From: Cyprinodon diabolis
Taxonomy: Eukaryota > Chordata > Actinopteri > Cyprinodontiformes > Cyprinodontidae
Reading direction: 5' to 3'
DNA length: 64,000 nt
Assembly (NCBI GenBank): GCA_030533445.1
Contig: CM060081.1
Coordinates: forward strand, 20,009,611-20,073,610
Within the stretch, counting starts at the first letter, position 1. The number at the start of each line of letters is the position of its first letter. The notes beneath the pieces are model-generated. The model searched no databases and had not been told where the DNA came from. It worked only from the letters and a program-made list of their open reading frames with translations. Positions 31,293 through 42,893 of the stretch are shown piece after piece. A program made the position numbers and the translations under genes.

Positions 31293-32633
31293 AATCTCAG
31301 CAGTGGCGGCTGGTGAAAAATATTTTTGGTGGGGCTGATATAGCCTAGTGTATGTCTCCAACTAATCCGGAAAAAGAATTCAAATAAACAATTGGACAAT
31401 ACATACAATTTAACAGTAATGATTTAATTTACTATATAATAACAGTAACAGTGATGATTTGGGTCACTGTGACAGGGTTCTTTGGCCTCCAAGAATCCAG
31501 ACTCAGTCGGGTTACCGGTGTTGATGATTTATTGTGCTCAAAAACTCAAAACAGGGTGCAAAAGAAACTAAACATGTACAAGATACTCTGGGCCTCAGCC
31601 TCCCTCCAGTTACCAGCAATGTTACAAAGAAATAGAAAACAAAAATTGCCGCTTTTCTTCCCACAGCCCTCATTAAATAGGCTCTCTTATTTCTGATTTC
31701 TTCTCATTAATCAGTTTCGTCCATATATTACCTCCACAAACAATTGATGTACAAAAACAAATAATTTTTACAACTTAATTATTTTACACAGATTCATTGA
31801 CTTATTCAATTACACCAAACTGGGTTTGAACCCAGCAAAGACGCAGCCAGACTGAAGATGACAAGTCCCCGTAGCATAAACACGTACACCACCCCCCCCC
31901 CGCCCCCCCCCCCCCCACACACACACACGGATAACCCCACTGAATTATTAAGTGTGCACCCTCAATACACCAGCAGGTAACCAGGACAGCTTGTGTGTTT
32001 TAAGTTAATGGAACTACTGGGCTCAGCGCGAGTGTATTGGTCCTCACAAACACAGTATAACAGGAATGTGTGTGTGGCGCGCAAAGTTAGAGGATGTGGA
32101 TTCGTCACAGTCACAATAACCATGACATGAAATTTTCCTACCCTACAACAGGGATGTTCTTCTGGCAAACGGGTAGATAAATAAGGATCTCACCGAATTT
32201 GGTGGAAGCTGCATCTCGTTCGTTACATTCGCCATCATCCCTCTAATTGTCTGCACCTGCACATGGGTGCAGAAGCCTGTTAAAGCGCAGTATTTTCAGC
32301 GCCTCAAGACCATAAAGTTCTGAGACGCTGATTGGCCATTAAATTCACCTAGCAATAGTACATGATTGACAGATTCTCTGCAAATGTGGGGCTGTCTGAT
32401 CACAGCCCCCAGAACAGAGACGGTAGGAGTCTGTCTGTGGAAATCCACAAATTAATGACAGTAGATAGGGAAATGTAGTTTATATAATTTGTTTTGCTTA
32501 TAGGTACACACTCTAGAGAGTAAAACTGACATTTATGAGTTAATTTCTAAAAATATATTTTACGTTTCTCTCTTCTTATCAGGGAGGGCGGTGCCCCAGC
32601 GCCCCCTATGGGCTGGCTGCCACTGAATCTCAG
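31293..32633. mobile_element. hAT-like non-autonomous element nested in the L1
   Basis: Element 31301-32625 with an exact 8-bp target duplication aatctcag at 31293-31300 and 32626-32633. Terminal repeats are short and imperfect: cagtggcggctgg at the left, cagtggcagccag reading inward from the right. An 8-bp duplication is the hAT signature. No transposase frame is present; much of the interior is the solo LTR at 31468-32109. Removing it restores continuity of the surrounding L1 RT. Confidence 0.88.
31463..32114 (-). mobile_element. Solo LTR nested inside the hAT-like element
   Basis: Segment 31468-32109 starts TGTGACAGGG and ends GTCACA with a 5-bp duplication gtcac at 31463-31467 and 32110-32114. 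An AATAAA on the minus strand (plus gatttattgtg near 31525) lies close to the left end, like the Gypsy LTR at 20409, so I orient it minus. It contains a C-tract (31892-31916, one G) followed by a CA repeat. Confidence 0.75.
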
Positions 32634-34841
32634 ACGTCTTTTGAATGTGATTCAGCTATGTCAACGGTGGGCGATTGATGGCCTTGTAGTCTCCTTAGAT
32701 GTTGAGAAAGCGTTCGACCGTGTGGAGTGGCCTTACCTTTTCCATACCCTGCATCAATTTGGATTGGGCCCCAATTTTATTAGTTGGACTAAAGTCCTCT
32801 ACAGTTGTCCCTTAGCAGCAGTTATTACAAATAGAGTTAGAAATTTTGAGGTGGAAAGGGGAAACAGGCAGGGCTGCCCCCTTTCGCCTTTTTTATTCAC
32901 TCTCGCAATCAAGCTACTGGCTGAAGCAATTCGTAGTGACCCCACTGTATAGAGTGTCAACACTGATCGGGGAACCCATAAAATTTCTCTATTTGCCGAT
33001 GATGTTCTGTTGTTTCTTTCCAGACCTACCACTTCAGTCAAAAGGCTCATCGCAATTATTAATCAGTTTGGTTCATTTTCGGGATACAAAATAAACTTCT
33101 CCAAATCCAAGGCCATGCCCCTGGGTAGACAACTTTATATCCCTAGCTCCCCTTTTAAATGGTCCACTGCAGAATTTAAATATCTCGGCATATTTGTCAC
33201 ACCTAACTTCGATCAGATGTTTACAGCAAAATTTGTCCCATTATTTGAAAAAATTAAGTTAGACCTCGAATGCTGGAATTGTCTTCCCATATCTTGGTTG
33301 TGCAGAATTTCGCTTCTTAAGATGAACATTCTCCCACGCCTATTATACCCAATTAGGATGATTCCTATCTTGTTTACCCAGAGGTGGATCCAAAAATTGA
33401 AGAGTTGGGTTGGAGCCTTTATTTGGGCCAAAAGAAGGCCATTCATTAAAATGTCAACACTACAGCTACCAAGGAACATGGGAGGTTTAGATCTTCCAGA
33501 TCTAAAAAAATATCAGTTGAGTTCTCTTATATTATATGCAGGGGATATCTGAAAATCAACCCACAGTGTGGTGGGACATAGAGGCCTCATTATGCGACTG
33601 CCCTCTTAAAAGCTTTTTGTTAAAAATAAGAAAACGATAAACAAATGCTGTAATAATCCAATTACCGTGAATACAGTCAAAGCATATACAGTGCAACACG
33701 TTGTGGGAAGAATTGGGAAAACATCCCCATATACACCTTTTGTCCAGAGCCCTGACTTTCTTCCGGGTATGACAGATGCAGGTTTGGGGGAATGGGTGGC
33801 TAAGGGTATCCCTTCTCTGGGCTGTCTTTTTAAGGAGGGGATCCTTATGTCATTTAATCAAGCTGTGGAAGCCTTTGGAGTAGGGAAAAAATAACCTCTT
33901 CCGTTTCTTCCAGATAAGAGACTTTGTTAAAAAAGAAACAACTCTACTCAGGGACACTGAGGTTTCGGGCATTTAAAAAATTGTTTTTCTGTACTCGTAA
34001 AGTGTCACTCAGTATGTGCTATAAAATATTAAAATGTCATAAGTGTCACTTACCAACTCCACCAGGCCTGGGGAGGAGAGCTGAATATTGAGATTACTGA
34101 TGAAATGTGGACCAGTTTTTGGAACTCGGCCAGAAAAATGACTAGCTGTAATCGCTCCTGGGCATTGCAATGTAAATTACTACATAGAGCTTACTTGGCC
34201 CCAAACCGGGTGTCTAATTTCAAACCTGGGTCCTCTTCACTATGCCCTAAGTGCGAAATACATGAAGGCGGCCTCACACACTGTCTTTGGTTATGCCCCA
34301 AGATCCAGTCATACTGGAAGTCTATTCTGATTGAGATTAGTAAAATCATCAAAACCAACATTGATCTTGATCCAGTGTCTTTTCTCCTTTGTCTACCAAA
34401 TAAACATATCCAAAATCAACACAAGAGTAAGTTGTATAATGTCCTGACTTTCTGTGCAAGAAAGAATATCTTGTAACATTGGCTCTCTAATAAATCTCCC
34501 AGTATTTTTGGATGGAAGAAGCTTGTTTTGGAACATATCCCTCTTGACTTCCTAATGTGCCTCGTCCACTCTAAGACTGACATTATTGGACGCATATGGA
34601 AGCCCTTTTTGGATTATGCTGAAGGACACGTGTCTACTATTCCGTCACGGACATTCATAAATGTTTAGATGTGGACTATATCATGATGGAAGTATGCACG
34701 CCCCCTTTTTTATTTTTATCTTTTTTTGTCTCCTTTGGACTGCACTGCTGAGCTTTTGTTCTGTTCTTTGTTATGTTTTGTTGTTGTTATAAAAACCAAA
34801 AATTAATAAAGATATCTATAAAAAAAAAGATGAAAGTATTC

Positions 34842-36843
34842 ACATACTTGTATTATATCAAATTGTGCTCACATGCTGATTGATAATAAACATGCCAAGT
34901 GAAAGGGAAGTGAAGTCTCGGATAAAATCTGACACAAATATTCATGAAAATAACAATGAAAATAAAACAGGTTAATACTCTTAACTATTGATCTGCAATG
35001 AAACACGGAGACTTGCATGGAGACGCGGGAGCAGGGCGTGGCGGAGCCGTGAATATCTGCAGCATTGGATGGATCAACAGGTGTCTCAGAGGATGCTTGC
35101 TTGGCTGGTTAGCAGGATGAGTTGTGGATTTGAAGAGCTTTAAACCTCTCAAAACCCACCCGATCGCCGGCGACTGTTTTTATAGAATTTACAACTAATA
35201 ACTCAGAATGCACGAAAATTACAATGGTAAAATGTTTACCAATATAGACATGTTAAACTTAATTGGAAAGCTTAGATTCTCCACAATTTAACCACCAAGT
35301 TCATTTTATGGACACAGCAATGTAAACATGACAAAGCAACTACAACAACATAACTTTGAAGGCATCCAGAAGCCATTTTATAAATCCAGTCAATTGTTTA
35401 TACTCCATTTGTCCATAAGGGTCAACAGATTAAAAGTAATCCAAAATATTCGTGATAAGAATATTCCATAATGAGAAAATTGCCACATAACGTCCTGTTT
35501 TTGACATGAAAAAAGTTGGTCATAGACAATGCTTAGCATCTTGCTAATAAAATTTACTTTCTCAAAAATTAGTCTACTGTGTTTATGTTTCTTTACATCA
35601 TCTTCTTAACTACAAGACAAAAGGTTCTTTATCTTTGTATGACTCGATTTGAGTCAGCGACTGCAGATGAAGTCTGACAAGCGCTCTTTGCCTGTCAGCC
35701 AATGACACACCGAGTAGAGCAAAATTACGCCTCATAGAGTCCTACTGTTATTGGTTAAAACCACGTTGACTGTTTGGCTTTGTAGCCAATGAAATAAGGT
35801 TTCAAACAAGGGTGGACACGGCTGGGTTGCATAAAGCAGAGCCATGTTACTGGCCTGTGTAAGAGTAAAATACACTGCTGAGATTGTATCAGTGCACACA
35901 GTTAGAAGCAGATTACTAACAATGCTATGATATTTTGAAGTTTGGAAGCTGATTTTGTTCTATTACAATGCCTAAGGCCAAAAAAATAAAAAAATAAAAC
36001 GAAGTACAGCTCAGAAAAGGAACTGGGGCTTATTTTGGCTTTAAAAGCAGCAGTTTCAATATTTTTATAGACTTATTTATTTTTGTTATTTTAGGTTTAA
36101 AAATGTTACATTTTGCTATATACACTGATTCTGAAAAAAGTGGAAAAATACTTGCCTCAAAAATGTGTTGTGGCCATCAAAATGCTTCAGTGTTATTATA
36201 TGTGTTAAATAGTTAAGTAAAATCATTTTGTACAATTTGGCACACTTTGGCACAATCTGAAACAAAACAGCTTAGGCTGCCTTACTTACATTATTTTCAT
36301 TTATATTTTCAGAAACTAGAAGGTGTTTGATTTCAAATAATGTATCACACATGTAATGTGGGCTTACATTTCCTCAGTTATTTGCTTTTCCATTTCGGTA
36401 TGCAAAATAGGCGAGGTATACTTAAAATTGGGTGGGTGTTAAGCGTGGAGATGAACCCTAGATGCTGATTGGGCTTCGTGGAGGTGCGGTTCAAAGCTGA
36501 TTGGTTTGCGCCAGAGGTTCTTGATTTGATTTTCTTATTAGATGAAAATGAAAATGAATGCATCTTTGGGGTAATCATATGTGACTAATCAAAGGGCTGG
36601 CATACACTGTATGATACTTTAAATTGTTGGTTTCAGCTACAGCTCAAATTGTATGACAGAACTGCAGGGTTTAAAAGTTCACAGCTCTTGATTTCTGTCC
36701 TAACACTGTACAACCTGATGCTCTGATGTGATCTGATTTTTCATATCGTACAACACAAAACCACACATTGGACTCAGCCCAGTAGAGAGATGCCACTGGT
36801 CAGAATTGAAGAAGAATTCCTTTGTTTGCACATGTGTAATGCG
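34842..36843. other. Non-coding DNA with clustered CCAAT words
   Basis: No gene recognised. Around 35698-35795 and 36466-36503 there are several CCAAT/ATTGG words (cagccaatgac, tattggttaaaacc, agccaatgaaat, ctgattgggc, gctgattggt). The piece after 35968 starts ATGCCTAAGGCC but is stopped after a few codons. This could be a decayed transposon promoter and gene start. Confidence 0.3.
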
Positions 36844-36960
36844 CAGTGATGGGACTAGCGCCGTTACCTTGTTTTAGTAACAAGTAATCTAACTAATTAC
36901 TATGACTGTAACTATAACGCAGTTACCATTGCATACACCCCGTTACTGCGCGTTACTCAG
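36844..36960 (+). repeat. hAT-like terminal fragment
   Basis: cagtgatgggac followed by repeated gtaac/gttac words (tagtaacaagtaatctaact, gttaccattgc, gcgttactc), the pattern of the ends of certain hAT-derived fish repeats. I found no matching right end with an 8-bp duplication. Confidence 0.4.
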
Positions 36961-39900
36961 GTCGCACAATGAACCTTTTTTCATGATAGGACTCGTGCGC
37001 GCCTTGTCATGAGAGAGGGGAGGATGAGAATGGCTGATGTATAGTGAGATTCCGTCTGTCAGTTGGGTAGGTGGGTGTTTCCGCTGGCGGTTGTTAACGT
37101 ACAGCACACACAGAGAGATGGAGAGTGAGGATGCCTATTTTAAAGCAAATTGGCTTTCTTGCTGGAATAGTGCAAGCAAATTGTTAAAAGATGGTTTACT
37201 TGTTATCATCTTATGGCTGGAACAAATTTTGTGAAGATGAATATCAAATTAAAGTTCAATTTAGTTCCGGTGTTACCTGCACCTAGACTAAAATATTTTT
37301 TTCAAGGCATTTGATTGAATAGATTCCTCCTTTTTATGGAACAATGATTAAAAAAATTATTTATGGAAAGGCCAAAAAATGCAGGTGGGCTTTCACTCCT
37401 AAATTTGTGCACATATTATTGAGGCTACAAATCTTAATGCAATATATCTGTGGCTGAAAGATTGGAACAATAACATGCCTGTAAGGCTCCAGATAGAAAA
37501 GGCCACAAGCAGCCAACACTCTCTCACTCTCTTGCTTTGTACACCCTTAATATCATTGATTAATAGCAATTAGAGTAATATAATTATATGTGATCCCTAT
37601 ATATTTTAGATCAGCTAGATATTTTTCAACCATCATATTTAGACAGCGGCTTCAAAAGTTAGTATAACAAAGACATTTATAGTATTTGAATATTTTTATT
37701 GATAACAGTTTTGCTAGTTTAAAACAGTTGTCCAGAAAATTTGGTCTGACCAATAATCATTTCTACTAATACTTACAATTAGGAGATTTCACTTGTAAAA
37801 AAAAAAAACACACCACCATACAGGCACTTTTCCACCAGCCCGAGGGGTAGGGACAACTTTCGAGTCATACATACAAGTCTACTTAGTCTTATTTAAGACT
37901 TATTAAGTTGATTTGTCTACTTTTTGGTGAATTCCCTACCATACAGATTTTATTTAAATGCAAATCTGCCAGTCCTCCATCACTCCATCACTGGATTAGA
38001 GATGTTATGCAAAAAGTAAAACTGTTAATGTTTAGATGTACTGTAATTGGTTACATCAACAAATTACAAGAAACCTAGAACCCTTTGATGGTTATTAGCT
38101 TGAGGACAAAATTATACTAAGCTCAAGGTGTTTCAACATTGCTGTGAGGCACACTGAATTAATTTTTTTACCACTTCCTTAACATTTTAGTACTAAGGTT
38201 AACTTAGGGTTCATTCACCTTTGAAAAGAGTTCCGTTTTGAACTGTCATAACGTCACACATAGCACTATTTTTTTTTCATAGAACTGAAACTATGTGGTA
38301 TTGCATCCAGTGATGTCTTTGAGATTATAGTAAACATATATGTTGCATTTTTGTTGTGTTAATTGGTGAAAATTTTCTTATCAGAAATATTTGTTAGACA
38401 TGTGACTTTAGATTCTTTGTTCTAAAGTACAGCATTCCCCTCAATTTTTATTATAATTATTTTTTTTTTGTAATTTTCAAAAATAAAAGCATAATCCTGT
38501 AATCATTTTACAGTTTATTAAACATATGGCTGCATACTGTAGTAGTGGTAAGCACTGTTGCCGCATAGCAAAAAACGTTATAACATGAACTATTTATAGA
38601 ATACAGTTCTATCTTTTTTCTTCTGGCATACCTGTGTTTTCTCTAAGGACTCAACTATTGTCCTGCATTAATAAAAAATACTCATTGGATTAACTCTTAA
38701 TTTAAATGATGGCAATATTTCCATCCATATATCCTTGTAAACTCAAAAGATTTCATTTTAATAAACTCGAGAATTTTAGGTCACTTTGCATCATACATAA
38801 AATATTCATACATATTTTGTTACATCAATTAAATATTAGTAAATAATTCAAATACTTTAGGTATATTGCATGGTAAAAAAAAATGTGTCACCTCAAAGAT
38901 GTTTTTGATGATTTGATGATTTTAGTGTGTATACTAACAGCTTCTTAGATTAATTGGACACTAAATTGTCATGATGCATAAATGTATATATGCATGGTCC
39001 TGTGTCTTTGTATAACTCAATGGGTTCTGTATCTGTCAGAATGCATCAGCAACAAATGTGGCAAGCTGCAACTAGTAACTCAGTTGCTAATTTTATTTAG
39101 GAGGGAGAAGGATTAGGAATGGCTATTCAGACCAAATACAGAATACCAGGGAGAAAAATAAGCCTCAATGCTAAGAGTACTGTGCCAATAACTTCTCAAG
39201 GAAGTACTAGATGGCTCACAATGTGGAGAAACAGTTTGAGGGTGTGCAGCTCTGTCTCTTGGTCTGTTTCATGCACTTTGGCAACAGCAGAGTGCAGAGA
39301 ATCAGTCTCTAAAGTCTGTTCTGGTGGCAGCGCGTTGCTTCATTTGGACACGGCTAAATATTTTGAAAAATGAGTAGCCTTTTTTTGGAAGCTTGACATG
39401 TTCCAGCCTGAAGCTTTTGTTGTCAGAAAACCTGTCTGGTTCTTAGTGGACAGCCTCTGTGCTTCAGTCAGCATCTGGAAATGTGGTCAATATGTGCAGG
39501 GGCGTGAATTGCACGTTCCGCCTCTCCCCCAGAGAGGGGAGAGCCAAATTGAGGGGGTTAGACTGGCGGCAGATGGTGTGGGGTGTGAGATTAGACCAGG
39601 CATTGACACATGGCGGGAGGCTGAGCTGGTGTGAAGCCACAGAGGATGAGAGCAGACTTTGGAGATCGTCTCTATGGGAATTGGCACTGAATGTGTTTGT
39701 ACCAGCTATGCAATAAACAGTGTTTCCCGTGAACTTTAGTGGGGGAAAACAAAATTAAATACTTCTGGGTTTTTTTTGTTTTTGTTTTAATAACTAGTAC
39801 AAAAAGTAAGCATAGACTAATGTATGCTTTTTATGGTACATTTTCCCACTGGACTGAGATGTTTGCCAGGGGTTTATAAATAACAGAATGAATAACTAAG

Positions 39901-41038
39901 TAATCAATGGCCAAGGCTACTTTACATATGGCTGTGTCGGGGAAATAGACCTCTCTGTATTACTGCTGCCAAAAAGCAGGATGATACTGCAGCCGAAGTT
40001 CATTAATAACTATCCTAGCCCATCATTCTTCAAGAAATGTGATGTGCTTTATCTGTGTAGGGGCACATTGGAACAACTCTATTTTCATTGGTGCAATTAA
40101 GAACAAGATGGGTGTTCAAGGGCATAAATACAGCTCTTTGATTAATCTCCCTGGTGCTAAATCACAAGGCATTTGACCCTGTGTAATATCCACTCCTGGG
40201 GGAGTGGAAAAAAGCCTACATAACAACAAGAAAACGGTAGTCAAACAGCTTCAACATGTCACTGTAAAGGGGTTCACAAAACAATAATGAATTACTTAAA
40301 ACAGTTTTCAAAAATTGATAATGTGTTGTTGATCTTTTATCTAATAATCTTTCTTTAAAAAGACAGCTGAAAAAAACAAGAAATTAATTTAGATCAAACT
40401 AATGATGTGTCTTTTTGATGAAAATGTTGAATACAAACTGCTGTAGAATTAATACAGTTTTGGAAAGGTGTTTTTGGAAAATACAGTTGTTGTTTTTTTT
40501 ATTAAGGTATGAAGAAACCAATACAGCCAGAAGAGGGCCACAGACTCATATATAAAGCATGTCAATTCTCATTCTTCAAGGATGTAATATCTTTGTTTGT
40601 CCAACAGAGGGAAGCAAATGATCTTAGGAAAAAGACCAGCATGATAGTCAGCCTGGCAACCTAAAACATCTCAAATGAGGTCCCAATATATTTAGGAAAG
40701 ATATTTATCTTCTATATATACATGTATATGAAGGAATTTCTGATTTAAAGTCATTTTGCTGTCCCTTGCGAACTTCTACTATGTGATTTTTTTGTACATT
40801 TTGTCATTGAAACAAAAGTCTCTGTGTTCTGAAATCAGATAGGCTATACATATTTTTTTTATTTTACAACCAGTTACTGAGGGCCAACATTTATTTGTAT
40901 TATGTTCTATTGAATCAATAATTTGAGATGTCACATTTTGTTGTAATCATCATTGCAAATGAATCATGTAATCTACTGATTTGTTTTTTTGTTTCCATTT
41001 CATTGTTCTTCGGTTCTACTTTGCAAAATAGTCTGAAG
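36961..41038. other. AT-rich non-coding DNA
   Basis: No exon, RNA gene or repeat end supported. Short open frames at 37037, 39119, 39398 and 39459 lack recognisable domains. Confidence 0.45.
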
Positions 41039-41100
41039 CAGGCGTGCAGGTGGCGCAGTGGTTGACGTGCATGACCCATGTACAAAGGCCTTAGTCCTTA
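41039..41100 (+). repeat. tRNA-derived SINE, truncated (copy 2)
   Basis: gcaggtggcgcagtggttga (A-box) then gcatgacccatgtaca..ggccttagtcc, the same order as 28374-28420; followed by an A-rich tail (acaaaaacaacaacaaaata). The B-box half is missing. Confidence 0.65.
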
Positions 41101-42775
41101 AACAAAAACAACAACAAAATAAATAAAATAGCTAAATAACTTTCAGTTTTGGTTAATACCGCTTTTGTGCACTTGTTTTACCCGAAGGAAGGTACCATTT
41201 CCCATGACGAGCAGCGTGGTAAATTCCCGATCTCCCGGTCCCCTGCATTTGGATTGAACTCTCCATTAAATTCTCCAAAGCCTGGTAAAATCACCAAATT
41301 ATGTCAATGTGAGGGCAGTACATTTAAATTCATATTTCACATGAGGTTTTCACCTGCTATGACCATTTGCATGTTTACATGTTTTACCAGAGAGTTGGGT
41401 TTAGGTGTTATCTGACAAAAAACTTTCAGTTTCACGTTGGCGTGTCCCTAAGATGCGTATTTGGCATGTCCCTTTGCAAAATTCCAATTCTGAATCTTTT
41501 AAATATGCTTTTTTCAGTTTTTCAAATGTTGTTTGCTTATTCCATGGGCTTACATGCATATTTGGTAGGGGATTTCAACATTAGTGACACAATGCAAGCG
41601 ACTTTCCACTGTCACTATATTCTCATCTAGGAGGGGTTGATTCTGCAGGTCAATGACTCGAATTAATCTGCTGGGTTTCCTTAGACAGCAAACCTTTTAA
41701 CCAAATTATTGGAAGGATTTCATTATACTGAATCTGTAAAATGCCTTAAGAAGTCATATGTTGTTAATTGGTCCTCTATTAAGATTAAAATTTAATTGAA
41801 ATTGGCCCCTGTGTTCCACAAATACGAGATTTGTGGACTACACAACTGTCAGCTTTCTTCCACATGAGTATTAGACCTCTACATCTCTGGTATGTCCTTT
41901 TTTTAAAGTTTCTATTTTTATAATAACATTTTCTGCTTAGTTTCCTCTTGACCTTTCTCCAGTGACCCTCAATCTTCATTAAAGGTGTAGGGGAGGATTT
42001 TCCCGGATTTTTCATAAGTCCTGCCCTCACCAGTTAGCATGCCAAACTTTACTTGTCGAGTAGAAACATCGTAACCAAGGCATCATTGAGAAGCCTGACC
42101 TGTGCTTTCAGTGTATGCCATCGTGTGAAAGAATCTCCCAAAAACACTTTGGTCTTGTTTCTGTGCTCTGAGCCATTGAGTTTCAATAACTGTCCAAAAC
42201 GGGAGCTCACCACACATATACACCTGAAAGTGCGCATATGCACTAATTCTAATTAGTGTTTAATTCTTTTAAACATTTTGCAAGGCCATGACCATTTTTC
42301 TCTGAGTTTACAGAAAACTTTGAGACATCAAAGACTGGAGGCTTTCATCTGAGGGAGAAAGACATTACCTCCGCTACTGCATGCCTGATCTTCCAAGCTT
42401 TCCAGAACTTTGGAGACATCCCACCTTTCTAATACAAGTGGTTACATTTCCTCAAAAGTAGGGAAAGCCTTAAAAGTAAGACAATTTGGATTTTTTTGTT
42501 TCATGTGTTTACCACCACATAGTCACACCATGCTAACATGTCTTAAGCTATTGTTTATAAAGCTAAAACAAACTTTTTTCATTTAGGGTTTAAACAATTT
42601 TATACCATTTATGTGTTCCCTGATATGCTCACTAAATTTAATTGCAAAAAATATGACCAAAAAAGTCCTTTTAAACAAGTCTGCTACTACATTGTTTCAT
42701 AAGCCAAGCCTAAAGAAACTAAATGGGTCTTATTTTAACTGTTCCCTAAATAACATGACAGAAGGTTAATAATCC
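41101..42775. other. Non-coding DNA, no recognised feature
   Basis: Nothing supported. Confidence 0.4.
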
Positions 42776-42893
42776 ATCCATCCATTTTCCATCACTCTTT
42801 ATCCCGCGAGGGGTGCTGGTGCCTATCTGCAGCTGTCTACAGTCGTGAGGCGGGTACACCCTGGACAGGTCGCAAGTGAATCGCAGGGCAGGT
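42776..42893. repeat. Common teleost interspersed repeat, fragment
   Basis: ccatccatccattttccatc, gaggggtgctggtgcctatc, gcagctgtctacagtcg, cgggtacaccctggacagg and aatcgcagggca. Same word order as 17035-17160. Confidence 0.7.

Larger units (their letters stand above)
30554..34668 (+). pseudogene. L1-type ORF2 fragment (endonuclease end, RT, Cys/His)
   Basis: In order: endonuclease C-terminus ending VVSDHVAVYLNF (30554-30670); pre-RT AQG-like LQGQKAPGPDRLTSEFYKTF near 30967-31030; SYRPISLLNVDLKILSKIL near 31165; then the hAT insertion; RT block 1 SLDVEKAFDRVEWPYLF at about 32690-32740; RQGCPLSPFLF near 32870; catalytic FADD at 32992-33003; SKSKAMPLG near 33105; LPISWLCRISLLKMNILPRL near 33280; C-terminal CPKCEIHEGGLTHCLWLCP near 34235-34300. 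Stops at 31069-31071, after 32949 and at 33550, together with frame changes, disable it. Confidence 0.9.
30541..34841 (+). mobile_element. 5'-truncated L1-type LINE with target duplication
   Basis: The insertion runs from 30554 to 34828, flanked by gatgaaagtattc at 30541-30553 and 34829-34841 (13 bp, exact), with a short A-run before the right copy. It begins inside the endonuclease domain (CRTSIDYFFLPK) and runs through RT to the C-terminal Cys/His region and 3' UTR, so it is a classic 5' truncation by target-primed reverse transcription. It later received the hAT-like insertion at 31301-32625. Confidence 0.92.

Noticed and set aside
36844..37992. A complete hAT element from cagtgatggg (36844) to ccatcactg (37984-37992)
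   Set aside because: The ends are weakly inverted, but the 8 bp on either side differ, so a full element is not supported.
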